A stretch of 20,000 bases of DNA from Symbiodinium natans (taxonomy: Eukaryota > Sar > Dinophyceae > Suessiales > Symbiodiniaceae). The notes under the pieces were generated by a model, which saw only the letters and a program-made list of their open reading frames with translations, was not told the origin of the DNA and did no database searches. The stretch lies in assembly GCA_905221605.1 (NCBI GenBank), contig CAJNDS010001001.1, forward strand, positions 1,462,792-1,482,791, given 5' to 3'. The position numbers were made by a program, and so were the translations under genes. How positions within the stretch are numbered: the stretch's first letter is position 1; the number at the start of each line of letters is the position of its first letter. Below, one piece after another: positions 6,718 through 13,000 of this stretch.

Positions 6718-6775
6718 GGCTCAGGGCTCGGGGCTCAGGGCTCAGGGCTCAGGGCTTAATAGGGCTTAGGGTTAG
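6718..6775 (+). repeat. CTCAGGG heptamer block
   Basis: Five 7-bp units of GGCTCAG/GGCTCGG pass into GGCTTAATA and GGCTTAGGG. The telomere period is kept while TTTA has become CTCA, a variant seen as a run only here. Confidence 0.88.
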
Positions 6776-6815
6776 CCCAAGTGAATCTCAATTCCGAAGA
6801 CCTGAACCCTAGTGC

Positions 6816-6857
6816 GGGGTTAGGGTTTAGGGTTTAGGGTTTAGGGCCTAAACCCTA
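6816..6857. repeat. Fusion-like TTTAGGG to CCTAAACCC junction
   Basis: About four TTTAGGG units end at 6846 and are joined directly to CCTAAACCCTA (from 6847). This G-strand-then-C-strand order is the one produced when two telomeres are joined end to end. Confidence 0.85.
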
Positions 6858-7043
6858 CATCAAGGCACCTGTCTTGGCCGGTAAAGGCTTTGCAGTTCTG
6901 AAGCCGCCCGTGAGGTGAGTTCTGGCCTGACAGCCAGTTGCTGATCTTGGGGACATTCCCACGGCTGCTCCTTCTCCAGAAATTGGCGCTCGGGGTCCCT
7001 TGAGGGCACCCCTTACAGTGTAAAGCAACCAATGCACAGTTAA
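6838..7043 (+). CDS. Two-exon gene fragment with a 65-nt intron (candidate)
   Basis: Exon 1 (6838-6914) is open in the frame entering from the telomere junction and ends in GTGAG before GTGAGT, a perfect donor, in phase 2. Exon 2 (6980-7043) continues in the matching phase and stops at TAA 7041-7043. Joined, this gives about 45 codons. Readable parts are YIKAPVLAGKGFAVLKPPV in exon 1 and RNWRSGSLEGTPYSV across and after the junction. There is no ATG before exon 1: the 5' end is cut by telomere repeat, so this would be the 3' end of a broken gene. The sequence after the stop turns AT-rich, as a 3' flank would. I recognise no domain. Minus-strand frames of 63 and 91 codons overlap it and are the alternatives. 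This is the best-supported coding fragment in the window, but still a candidate. Confidence 0.42.
6915..6979 (+). other. Predicted 65-nt spliceosomal intron
   Basis: It begins GTGAGT, has TGCTGAT as a possible branch site near 6939-6945, and ends CTGCTCCTTCTCCAG. Removing it keeps a single open frame from 6838 to 7043. Confidence 0.45.
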
Positions 7044-7291
7044 CCCAGCTGCGGTTTGGGGTTTCGGGAAATGGAAATATTCAGATGTTGCAATATAATA
7101 TATACATAAATACACATATGATTCGCACATATGTTAATTTATAGTATACCCTGAAATGTAGGGCGCCACAAACAGGACGCGACTGCTTTTTTAAGAGAGA
7201 GCTGACGGCATCTCACCAAAAGCAACCCGACTACGCCGCTGGGACACGCTGGTTGCGTTCGGGTTCTTTTGTTTCTCTCTCCATGCTACTG
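7044..7291. other. AT-rich then mixed island after the two-exon candidate
   Basis: Positions 7070-7150 are AT-rich (TATA, ATACATAAATACACATATG words), resembling a 3' flank. The rest is mixed and ends in a pyrimidine tract (TTTGTTTCTCTCTCC) before TGTAGGGG. No gene was seen in it. Confidence 0.45.
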
Positions 7292-7412
7292 TAGGGGTTT
7301 AGGGGGGAGGGTTTAGGGCTAATCCTAAATCCTAAATCCTAAATCCTGAACCCTAAACCCTAAACCCTATGGGGTATAGGGCTTCGGGCTTAGGGTTTCG
7401 GGGCTTCGGGTA
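7292..7412. repeat. G-strand, C-strand, G-strand triple switch
   Basis: TTTAGGG-like units (7292-7318) meet GCTAATCCTAAATCC units, including three CCTAAAT variants. These become CCCTAAA (to 7369) and flip again to GGGTATAGGGCTTCGGG. There are two orientation changes within 120 bp. Confidence 0.85.
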
Positions 7413-7518
7413 TCGACGCAGACCTGTGTGGAATTGCCCGAGCTCCGGTTTAGGTGTCCGACTTTGCAACAACCCTGTCGAATCGCGCAGGAAGGCTCAA
7501 GTCTATTCGGTTTTTTTG
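7413..7518. other. Island 15, no gene supported
   Basis: Unique-looking. A short forward frame (from about 7450) reads into the next block and ends with the residues NPKP that the CCCTAAA repeat encodes. Confidence 0.35.
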
Positions 7519-7605
7519 GCCCTAAACCCTAAACCCTAAACCCTAAACCCTAAGCCCTAAACCCTAAACCCTAACCCCTACACTCTAAGCTTGAAACCCT
7601 AACTG
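7519..7605 (-). repeat. CCCTAAA block with decayed 3' end
   Basis: Seven to eight good units, one CCCTAAG, then CCCCTACACTCTAAGC and CCCTAAC. Confidence 0.92.
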
Positions 7606-7623
7606 TCACGGACGCAAGGTTCG

Positions 7624-7645
7624 CTTCCACTCTAGAGAGTGGAAG
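7624..7645. repeat. Perfect 10-bp inverted repeat
   Basis: CTTCCACTCT (7624-7633), AG, then AGAGTGGAAG (7636-7645). This could form a cruciform or a hairpin. No T tract follows, so a bacterial-type terminator is not implied. Confidence 0.85.
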
Positions 7646-7689
7646 GCTGTGATTCTAGCCGTTACCGGCAGGGCCCTTAAGCCCGAAAA

Positions 7690-7750
7690 GCCTAAACCCT
7701 GTAAACCCTGCGCCCCCTAAACCCTAAACCCAAAACCCCAAACCCGAAAC
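7690..7750 (-). repeat. Decayed CCCTAAA block
   Basis: CCCTGTAAACCCTG, CCCTAAA, CCCAAAA and CCCGAAA units. Confidence 0.8.
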
Positions 7751-7921
7751 GTTCTGTGCATACCTAGGCACTCGAGGCGTTTGAGTGGGAGCCAGCGGTT
7801 GAAGGTGATTGACCCTACTTCTAGTATTGTTTTTTTACTGGTGCTTTTCAGTAGCAATGTTGGTTACCAATAGTTTCTATTTAAACACGAAACTCGAAGT
7901 AAACATATAGATAATTTCTAT
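7751..7921. other. Island 16, intron-like
   Basis: T-rich, with TTTTTTTACTGGTGCTTTTCAG (ending near 7852), which has the look of a branch site plus acceptor. The AT content rises toward the (TA)n stretch at about 7938-7951. No exon can be defined around it. Confidence 0.35.
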
Positions 7922-8179
7922 TTGTATCTATGGACATGTGTATATATATATACATGCGTATGGATATATATCTTCTGTTTAGAAGAACTGTCAGCGTTAG
8001 CACGGCTACCATTGGAGGATGTTGGCAAGAGACTGAGGAGGAGCAGCAGGGTACCATCAGTTGCGGGCCAGCGGAGCATGCAAACGCATGCCTTCAATTC
8101 CTGGGGCGACGATGTCTTTCCCCCACTGCGCTTCCATGACTTCAAGCAGAGCCTCAAGGGTTTAGGGTTTAGGGTTTAG
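7922..8179 (+). CDS. Candidate open frame, unrecognised
   Basis: The 85-codon frame uses a start inside an AT-rich stretch. Its first part (VYIYTC-like) reflects TATA repeats and is unlikely to be protein. From about 7978 on it reads as ordinary protein with a basic helix-like part (EDVGKRLRRSS) and an aromatic tail (PPLRFHDFKQSLKG), and it stops inside the TTTAGGG block. TTCTGTTTAG before 7982 could be an acceptor. A second forward frame and a minus frame are also open here, which weakens the call. Confidence 0.27.
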   Translation: MYLWTCVYIYTCVWIYIFCLEELSALARLPLEDVGKRLRRSSRVPSVAGQRSMQTHAFNSWGDDVFPPLRFHDFKQSLKGLGFRV

Positions 8180-8223
8180 GGTTTAGGGTTTAGAGGGTTT
8201 CAAGAGGGTTTAGGGTTTAGGGT
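8158..8223 (+). repeat. TTTAGGG block between two open frames
   Basis: About five perfect units, then TTTAGAGGG, TTTCAAGAGGG and further units. CAAGGGTTTAGGG at the start and CAAGAGGGTTTAGGG near the end make a partial duplication. Confidence 0.93.
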
Positions 8224-8542
8224 GTCATCCTGCCTCCTTCTCATGAGAGGTCGGATTCTGTGGGGTAGCGATGTCGAGAAGCCCATGTTTCTCTGTGTGA
8301 TTGGTGTGCGGGGCCAGCATGTGGCAATTAGGCGGCTTGAAGAAACATTATTGAAGGTACTTGCAACTAAGAGGCTTCGCAGGCCATATCGCAGATATGA
8401 CTTGAGTCAGGGCAGCACGCGCAGAGCACAGGCTCGCGCAGTCGCTCCGCGCTCCACTCGCACGTTAATGCGTCAGCTTCGTGTCATGTGCAGTCACGCC
8501 GCAGAGCAAGGCATTCATTCAACCCTAAACCCTAAACCCTAA
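8222..8542 (+). CDS. Longest non-repeat open frame, unrecognised
   Basis: The frame spans 106 codons, but the first ATG is at 8243 (about 99 codons). The N-terminal half is hydrophobic to neutral (PMFLCVIGVRGQHVAI, then LEETLLKVLATKRL). The C-terminal half is strongly Arg-rich (RLRRPYRRYD, RSTRTLMRQLRV). The last residues STLNPKP and the stop come from the CCCTAAA block, so the natural end is missing if this is a gene. It lies in the same frame as the open frame at 7922-8179 across the telomere block. No family was recognised. GC-rich DNA can give Arg-rich chance frames. Confidence 0.3.
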   Translation: MSSCLLLMRGRILWGSDVEKPMFLCVIGVRGQHVAIRRLEETLLKVLATKRLRRPYRRYDLSQGSTRRAQARAVAPRSTRTLMRQLRVMCSHAAEQGIHSTLNPKP

Positions 8543-8587
8543 TCCCTAAACCCTAAACCTAATCCTAAACCTGAAGCCCTAAACCTG
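8521..8587 (-). repeat. CCCTAAA block with shortened units
   Basis: CCCTAAA, CCCTAAT, then 6-base CCTAAT/CCTAAA and CCTGAAG units. Confidence 0.92.
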
Positions 8588-8724
8588 ATCTCGAGCTGAC
8601 GAACTGCAATGCTAAGCATGGTAAGCTGGCAAATGCAGGGCCTTGTTGCCGTCACCCCGAAGAACTCTGCAACGTTGCATAAAACTGCCATGTACAGGGT
8701 TCGAGTTGAGGGTTGAGGGGTAAA
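8588..8724. other. Island 17 with a 35-codon open frame
   Basis: A forward frame from ATG 8609 to TGA 8714-8716 is open. It is too short to support, and no motif was seen. Confidence 0.3.
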
Positions 8725-8805
8725 CTAAACCCTAAACCCTAAACCATAAACCCTAAACCCTAAACCCTAAACCCTAAACCCTAAACCCTAAACCCTAAAC
8801 CCCCT
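8725..8805 (-). repeat. CCCTAAA block, about 11 units
   Basis: Nearly perfect, with one CCATAAA unit. Confidence 0.96.
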
Positions 8806-8882
8806 AGTCTGCTACTTCTGACTCGATGGGTACATAGCACAAAGCCACAGGATGGATGAGCAGTCGGCTCAAGCATTGGTGG
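8806..8882. other. Short island 18, no gene seen
   Basis: Unique-looking 77 bp with no supported feature. Confidence 0.4.
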
Positions 8883-8919
8883 TTAAACCCTAAGCCCCAA
8901 ACCCTAGGAATAGGGTTTC
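8883..8919. repeat. C-to-G telomeric switch
   Basis: Short C-strand units end in AAACCCTA (8899-8906), then GGAA, then TAGGGTTT (8911-8918), an 8-bp inverted repeat. Confidence 0.8.
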
Positions 8920-8991
8920 GGGGTTGTTCTACGGGTTTAGGGTTTAGGGTTTAGGGTTTAGGGTTTAGGGTTTAGGGGTTGTTCTACGGGT
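8920..8991 (+). repeat. TTTAGGG block between 17-bp direct repeats
   Basis: GGGGTTGTTCTACGGGT occurs at 8920-8936 and again, identical, at 8975-8991. The 38 bp between are telomere repeat only, so the repeats touch the block on both sides. Confidence 0.93.
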
Positions 8992-9012
8992 AGTTTCATG
9001 GGCCCTTAATAC

Positions 9013-9115
9013 GGTCCCTTACCTCCTTGAATTTGTAGGGTTCTGATGTATGGGCCCTTAACTTTTATAAGGGGTATGTAAGGGGTCCCCTTCTAAGGGC
9101 CCATACTAAGGGACC
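9013..9115. repeat. Nested inverted repeats
   Basis: Inner arms GTATGGGCCCTTA (9048-9060) and TAAGGGCCCATAC (9094-9106) lie inside outer arms GGTCCCTTA (9013-9021) and TAAGGGACC (9107-9115). Between the inner arms is AAGGGGTCCCCTT, itself symmetrical. A further ATGGGCCCTTA is at 8999-9009. The segment can fold into a branched hairpin. Confidence 0.82.
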
Positions 9116-9139
9116 ATGTAACTACCCTGTTCAACCCCA

Positions 9140-9218
9140 GCCCTAAACCCTAGCCCTAAACCCTAAACCCTAAACCCTAAACCCCAAAACCCTAAACCCT
9201 AAACCCTAAACCCTAAAC
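9140..9218 (-). repeat. CCCTAAA block, about 11 units
   Basis: Mostly perfect, with CCCTAG and CCCCAAAA variants. Confidence 0.95.
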
Positions 9219-9340
9219 AGGCTTCCCTTAGAACTGCCCCAAGAGTTGTCAGACTCCCAGGGCGGCGGACTGCTGGCTGCTGTCGCAACGTCTTCCCAGC
9301 GGCTTTCTCAACACTCGTGGGAATGCTGGTACGTGAAGAA
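9219..9340. other. Island 19, open forward frame
   Basis: A forward frame crosses the whole island (about 45 codons), entering and leaving through CCCTAAA blocks. It contains residues such as LLAAVATSSQRLSQ. No start and no motif, so not supported as a gene. Confidence 0.25.
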
Positions 9341-9412
9341 CCCTAAGCCCTAAACCCTAAACCCTAAACCCTAAACCCTAAACCCTAAACCCTAAACCCT
9401 AAACCCTAAACC
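9341..9412 (-). repeat. CCCTAAA block, about 10 units
   Basis: All units are perfect except a first CCCTAAG. Confidence 0.96.
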
Positions 9413-9555
9413 TCCTTCCCTGGGTATTGCTTTGGGATAATTCTAAATTTCCCTTCTTTCCCTTATAAGGGAACCTATTCATGGATGATCTTCTAAGGGC
9501 TTTAAAGGAACACCCAGTTCCGGCCTTGTGAGGCCTTAAGGTGTAGGGGATATAG
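9413..9555. other. Island 20 with palindrome CCCTTATAAGGG
   Basis: CCCTTATAAGGG (9460-9471) is a perfect 12-nt palindrome. CTTCTAAGGGC recurs at 9490-9500. The neighbouring island at 9013-9115 has similar AAGGG/CCCTT words, so both may descend from one palindromic repeat. Confidence 0.6.
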
Positions 9556-9685
9556 CCCCTAAGCCTAAAACCTAAACCCTAAACCCTAAACCCGGGTTTA
9601 GGGATTAGGGTTTAGGGTGTAGGGTTTGGGGTTTAGGGTTTCGGATTGGGGGCTTAGGGGTCCAAAGGTCTAGGATTTAGGGGTT
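9556..9685. repeat. C-to-G switch with a 20-nt perfect palindrome
   Basis: C-strand units (9556-9593) meet G-strand units (from 9594). The junction CCCTAAACCCGGGTTTAGGG (9584-9603) is perfectly palindromic. G-strand units then decay toward 9685. Confidence 0.92.
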
Positions 9686-9740
9686 AAACTCAATCAGGAA
9701 TAGAAGTTTGGTTTTTTTCATGCCATCCCAACCATGAACT
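9684..9740 (+). repeat. Dispersed repeat copy without telomere insert
   Basis: The first 26 bases (9684-9709) match 12575-12600 at 25 positions. CAACCATGAACT (9729-9740) matches 12693-12704. In this copy the two parts are joined by 19 ordinary bases. In the other they are separated by a telomere block. Confidence 0.82.
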
Positions 9741-9775
9741 AGTGGTCTCCAGCCGAATGTTTGGGTGTTTCCGCG
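9741..9775. other. Short non-repeat stretch, no feature
   Basis: Unique-looking sequence leading into the next telomere block. Confidence 0.3.
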
Positions 9776-9860
9776 GGTTTACGGGTTTAGGGATTTAGGG
9801 CTCAGGGTTTAGGGTTAGGGGTTTAGGGATTAGGGGCCAGGGTTCAGGGTTTAGGGATTA
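9776..9860 (+). repeat. Decayed TTTAGGG block
   Basis: TTTAGGG, TTTAGGGA, CTCAGGG, TTAGGGG and TTCAGGG units with irregular spacing. Confidence 0.85.
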
Positions 9861-9985
9861 AATAGTCTTGCAGGGTTTGGCCGTAGATTTACCGCCCACT
9901 CACGCACAGCCTGCTTGCAGGGTGTGACAGCCCATTATTCTTCTTCCTATGCGGGGGTGCTGTAGAATGTGGTTGGGGGGGTGGA
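9861..9985. other. Island 21, no gene seen
   Basis: CTTGCAGGGT occurs twice (near 9868 and 9914). A pyrimidine tract ATTCTTCTTCCTATG lies near 9935-9950. No exon was definable. Confidence 0.4.
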
Positions 9986-10044
9986 CAGGGTTTAGGGTTT
10001 AGGGTGTGGGGCAACCCTAAACCCTAAACCCTAAACCCCAAACC
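9986..10044. repeat. Fusion-like G-to-C telomeric junction with short spacer
   Basis: About three TTTAGGG units (9986-10005), seven intervening bases, then about four CCCTAAA units (10013-10044). Confidence 0.85.
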
Positions 10045-10221
10045 GATAAGGAGATGATGGTGAGACATAGATGCGCTGGCACGCACGACGCCTCGAGTGC
10101 AGAGAAACCCGCGTAGCAACTTCGCCTCAGGGGCTCCCCAGTCGGCAGAAAATGCGAACTGCTCCCCTGCGCCCTGGGTTTAGCTTGGGATTCCCAGGCT
10201 GCCTGACGTCTTGGCCCTTTC
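10045..10221. other. Island 22, GC-rich, no gene supported
   Basis: A 60-codon forward frame (10071-10253) is Arg-rich and its tail is telomere repeat. It has no motif and is not called. Confidence 0.35.
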
Positions 10222-10250
10222 TAGGGTTTCGGGTTTCGGGTTTAGGGTTT
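10222..10250 (+). repeat. Short TTTCGGG/TTTAGGG block
   Basis: Four units, of which two are TTTCGGG. Confidence 0.82.
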
Positions 10251-10427
10251 TGAAGACCTCAAGACATTGCCTCCCACCCTCCTCCCCGACATGTAATGTT
10301 GATTTCCGACTAGTAATGTGGTTCGATACAGCAACATGTGCCCGAAACTCAATCAAAAGAAGTGGTCCGCAACTGTGTGGAATGTTGCCAAAACTCAATA
10401 ATAAACTGTCCTTGGAGACGCCGCAAC
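10251..10427. other. Island 23, no gene seen
   Basis: Mixed sequence before the A/C tract. It contributes the first codons of very long false frames that run into the microsatellite. Confidence 0.4.
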
Positions 10428-10513
10428 CACGCACACGCACACGCACACGCACACGCACACGCACGCACACGCACACGCACACGCACACGCACACGCACAC
10501 GCACACGCACACC
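10428..10513. repeat. (GCACAC)n microsatellite
   Basis: About 14 hexamer units, with one place where four bases (GCAC) stand alone. Confidence 0.97.
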
Positions 10514-11078
10514 CACACACACACACACACACACAACACACACAACACACACAACACACACAACACACACAACACACACAACACACACAACACACACAAC
10601 ACACACAACACACACAACACACACAACACAAACAACACACACAACACACACAACACACACAACACACACAACACACACAACACACACAACACACACAACA
10701 CACACAACACACAAAACACACACAACACACACAACACACACAACACACACAACACACACAACACACACAACACACACAACACACACAACACACACAACAC
10801 ACACAACACACACAACACACACAACACACACAACACACACAACACACACAACACACACAACCCACACAACACACACAACACACACAACACACACAACACA
10901 CACAACACACACAACACACACAACACACACAACACACCCAACACACCCAACACACACAACACACACAACACACACAACACACACAACACACACAACACAC
11001 ACAACACACACAACACACACAACACACACAACACACACAACACACACAACACACACAACACACACAACACACACAACA
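10514..11078. repeat. (CA)n then 9-bp AACACACAC array, about 60 units
   Basis: After a short (CA)n run (to about 10534) the period becomes 9 bp. A few units carry point changes, for example near 10628, 10713, 10862 and 10938. Only A and C occur. Because 9 is a multiple of 3, every frame without a stop stays open, giving false frames of 470-554 codons. Confidence 0.97.
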
Positions 11079-11289
11079 AACACAACAAAAACAACACAAC
11101 ACACACAACCAAACACAAACACACACCAAACACACACAACAACACAACACACAAACACACACACACACAACAACACCCAACAACACACACCCAACACACA
11201 CAACACCACACAAACACACCAACACACAAAAACCAAACACAACACACACACACAATCACACACACACACACACAACACACACAACACAC
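11079..11289. repeat. Irregular A/C tract
   Basis: The 9-bp period is lost, with ACAACA, CCAAAC and ACAAACAC words. A single T occurs at about 11256. It separates two regular arrays. Confidence 0.9.
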
Positions 11290-11729
11290 ACCCAACACAC
11301 ACAACACACACACACAACACACACAACACACACGCAACACACACAACACACACACACACACAACACACACAACACACACACACACAACACACACAACACA
11401 CACAACACACACAACACACACAACACACACAACACACACAACACACACAACACACACAACACCCACAACACACACAACACACACAACACACACAACACAC
11501 ACAACACACACAACACACACAACACACACAACACACACAACACACACAACACACACAACACACACAACACACACAACACACACAACACACACAACACACA
11601 CAACCACACAACACACACAACACACACAACACACACAACACACACAACACACACAACACACACACAACACACACAACACACACAACACACACAACACACA
11701 CAACACACACAACACCCACAACACACACA
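11290..11729. repeat. Second 9-bp AACACACAC array
   Basis: The unit is the same as upstream, mixed with longer (CA)n runs up to about 11395 and then regular. One G occurs at about 11334. Confidence 0.95.
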
Positions 11730-11783
11730 CGCACCCGCAAAAATCCCCCCCGATCCCCCCTTCTGGCCCTCACCCGCCCACCC

Positions 11784-11785
<2 letters not shown>
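11730..11785. other. C-rich transition
   Basis: GCACCCGC, then C-rich clusters (C7, C6) separated by GAT and TTCTGG. It leads into the C homopolymer. Confidence 0.6.

Positions 11786-11841
<56 letters not shown>
11786..11841. repeat. C homopolymer, 56 bases
   Basis: An uninterrupted run of C. Its length is likely to be inexact because long homopolymers are read poorly. The G strand could form stacked quadruplexes. Confidence 0.9.
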
Positions 11842-11842
<1 letters not shown>

Positions 11843-11855
11843 TCCCCATTACCTA

Positions 11856-11878
11856 AACTAAACCCTAAACCCTAAACA
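11856..11878 (-). repeat. Short CCCTAAA block
   Basis: Two to three units directly after the C run and GTCCCCATTACC. Confidence 0.82.
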
Positions 11879-12142
11879 ACGAAAAGCTTTGAGCTTTCAA
11901 GGCTGAACTCTGAGTCCGTTTGGGCCCGGAACCCAAGTGATAACCTTGAAGAATGAAACCCAATTGATTACCTTCAAGAAAAGAGCCCTCCTGTGACCCC
12001 GCCAACCCATGAAGTTTTCAAAGGGGCAGTGCACAATAGCCCGGAGTTCAGAACAAGGACATTGAGCGAAAGCCTTAAAAAGGCTACTTAAGGCCTTGAT
12101 TCCAGGTGGCAGCCCGAAGCTCACTGAAACCTTGTCATAAAA
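11879..12142. other. Island 24 with a 27-28 bp imperfect duplication
   Basis: GAACCCAAGTGATAACCTTG (from 11928) and GAAACCCAATTGATTACCTT (from 11955) begin two adjacent, diverged copies. A minus frame of 75 codons (11897-12124) carries this as FLKVINWV and FFKVITWV. It has no other motif, so a chance frame is likely. Confidence 0.45.
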
Positions 12143-12209
12143 GGGTTTAGGGTTTAGGGTTTAGGGTTTAGGGTTTAGGGTTTAGGGTTTAGGGTTTAGG
12201 GTTTAGGGG
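12143..12209 (+). repeat. TTTAGGG block, about 9 units
   Basis: Perfect units ending in TTTAGGGG. Confidence 0.96.
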
Positions 12210-12574
12210 ACTCGAAGACTTGAGGGCTTGGCTGAGGTGAAAGAGGCCCAGAAGAAGCCCAGAAGAAGGTCCGTGGGTGGCCCTGCAGCCAGAAAGAGCT
12301 TTGACCCCACCCCCCAAACAGCTTTTCCCAAACTTCTTGGGATCTGAGTGGTACCCTTCTGTCCGTTTTGGGTTCTGGGTTCCCTTAGAAAAGCCAGCGA
12401 ACCCCAAAAAGAGCAGCCTTGTTCTTTCTAATGGTTGCTTGGCTACCGAGACTTGACTCAGGAGGCCCAAATCGCCACCCTACTATTCCGTTACAAAGAT
12501 GCTGGGGAGGGGAGGGCGGGTTTGCCAAGAGTACTTTGTCCAAAGTGGGGTAACATTGACAGCTCTAAGGCTAC
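12210..12574. other. Island 25 with competing open frames
   Basis: A forward frame is open from 12207 to TGA near 12350 (about 47 codons) and is Lys/Arg-rich (VKEAQKKPRRRS). A minus frame of 93 codons (12189-12470) overlaps it and ends in telomere-encoded residues. Both cannot easily be real, and neither has a motif. Positions 12471-12574 hold a G-rich stretch (GGGGAGGGGAGGGCGGG) and nothing else recognised. Confidence 0.3.
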
Positions 12575-12704
12575 TTAAACTCAATAAGGAATAGAAGTTT
12601 AACTTTTGTTGGTATCCCTCAACCCTAGACCCTAAACCCTAGACCCTAAACCCTAGACCCTAGACCCGAAACCCCAAACCCTAAACCCCAGCCAACCATG
12701 AACT
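12575..12704 (+). repeat. Dispersed repeat copy containing a telomere insert
   Basis: Counterpart of 9684-9740. The left part (12575-12600) and right part (12693-12704, with one extra C before it) are kept, but about 70 bp of CCCTAAA/CCCTAGA units lie between. Confidence 0.82.
12621..12690 (-). repeat. CCCTAGA/CCCTAAA alternating block
   Basis: CCCTAGA and CCCTAAA alternate for about six units, suggesting a 14-bp dimer was copied. The end decays through CCCGAAA and CCCCAAA. Confidence 0.93.
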
Positions 12705-12820
12705 CGATTGTGGGGTGGCAAGAATCCGACTATGGCCAAGACGTACGGTCACCGAAGCACCACCCCGGCTTTCAACTTAGCTGACGTTGGCGTGATGATG
12801 TCATTCAAGCAGATTGAATC
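12705..12820. other. Island 26, short frame only
   Basis: A forward frame from ATG 12699 is open for 28 codons (MNSIVGWQESDYG at its start). This is too short to support. Confidence 0.28.
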
Positions 12821-12872
12821 TAAACCCTAAACCCTAAACCCTAAACCCTAAACCCTAAACCCTAAACCCTAG
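12821..12872 (-). repeat. CCCTAAA block, about 7 units
   Basis: Perfect units ending CCCTAG. Confidence 0.95.
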
Positions 12873-13000
12873 AATATGTAGAAAGGGGGAGCCGGGGAAA
12901 TGGCTCTTTGTTCTGGTCCCTTGCGGGGTTCTCTCTGTTAAGTACGGAGCCCTACTAGGCTTGGGACACCCAAAAAGAAAAGGGACCGTATGATTGGGAA
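12873..13000. other. Island 27, no gene seen
   Basis: Shares CCCAAAAAG with island 12. Otherwise unique-looking. Confidence 0.4.

Noticed and set aside
6841-7130. Minus-strand frames of 63 and 91 codons.
   Set aside because: They overlap the forward two-exon candidate, start in AT-rich sequence and show no motif. The forward model has splice-site support and they do not.
7624-7645. The 10-bp inverted repeat as a transcription terminator.
   Set aside because: No T tract follows, the loop is only two bases, and the setting is eukaryotic.
320-8873. GGCTCAAG words (320, 6571, 7494, 8866, and reverse near 19785) as relics of the dinoflagellate spliced leader.
   Set aside because: Only the last eight bases match. 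The upstream CCATTTT part of the leader is absent at every site, so the words do not prove trans-spliced retrocopies.
10180-11875. Very long open frames (470-554 codons) of Thr-His-Asn, Cys-Val and similar repeats on both strands.
   Set aside because: The DNA is a 9-bp A/C microsatellite. A period divisible by three without stop words keeps all such frames open. There is no complex sequence and no consistent choice of frame.
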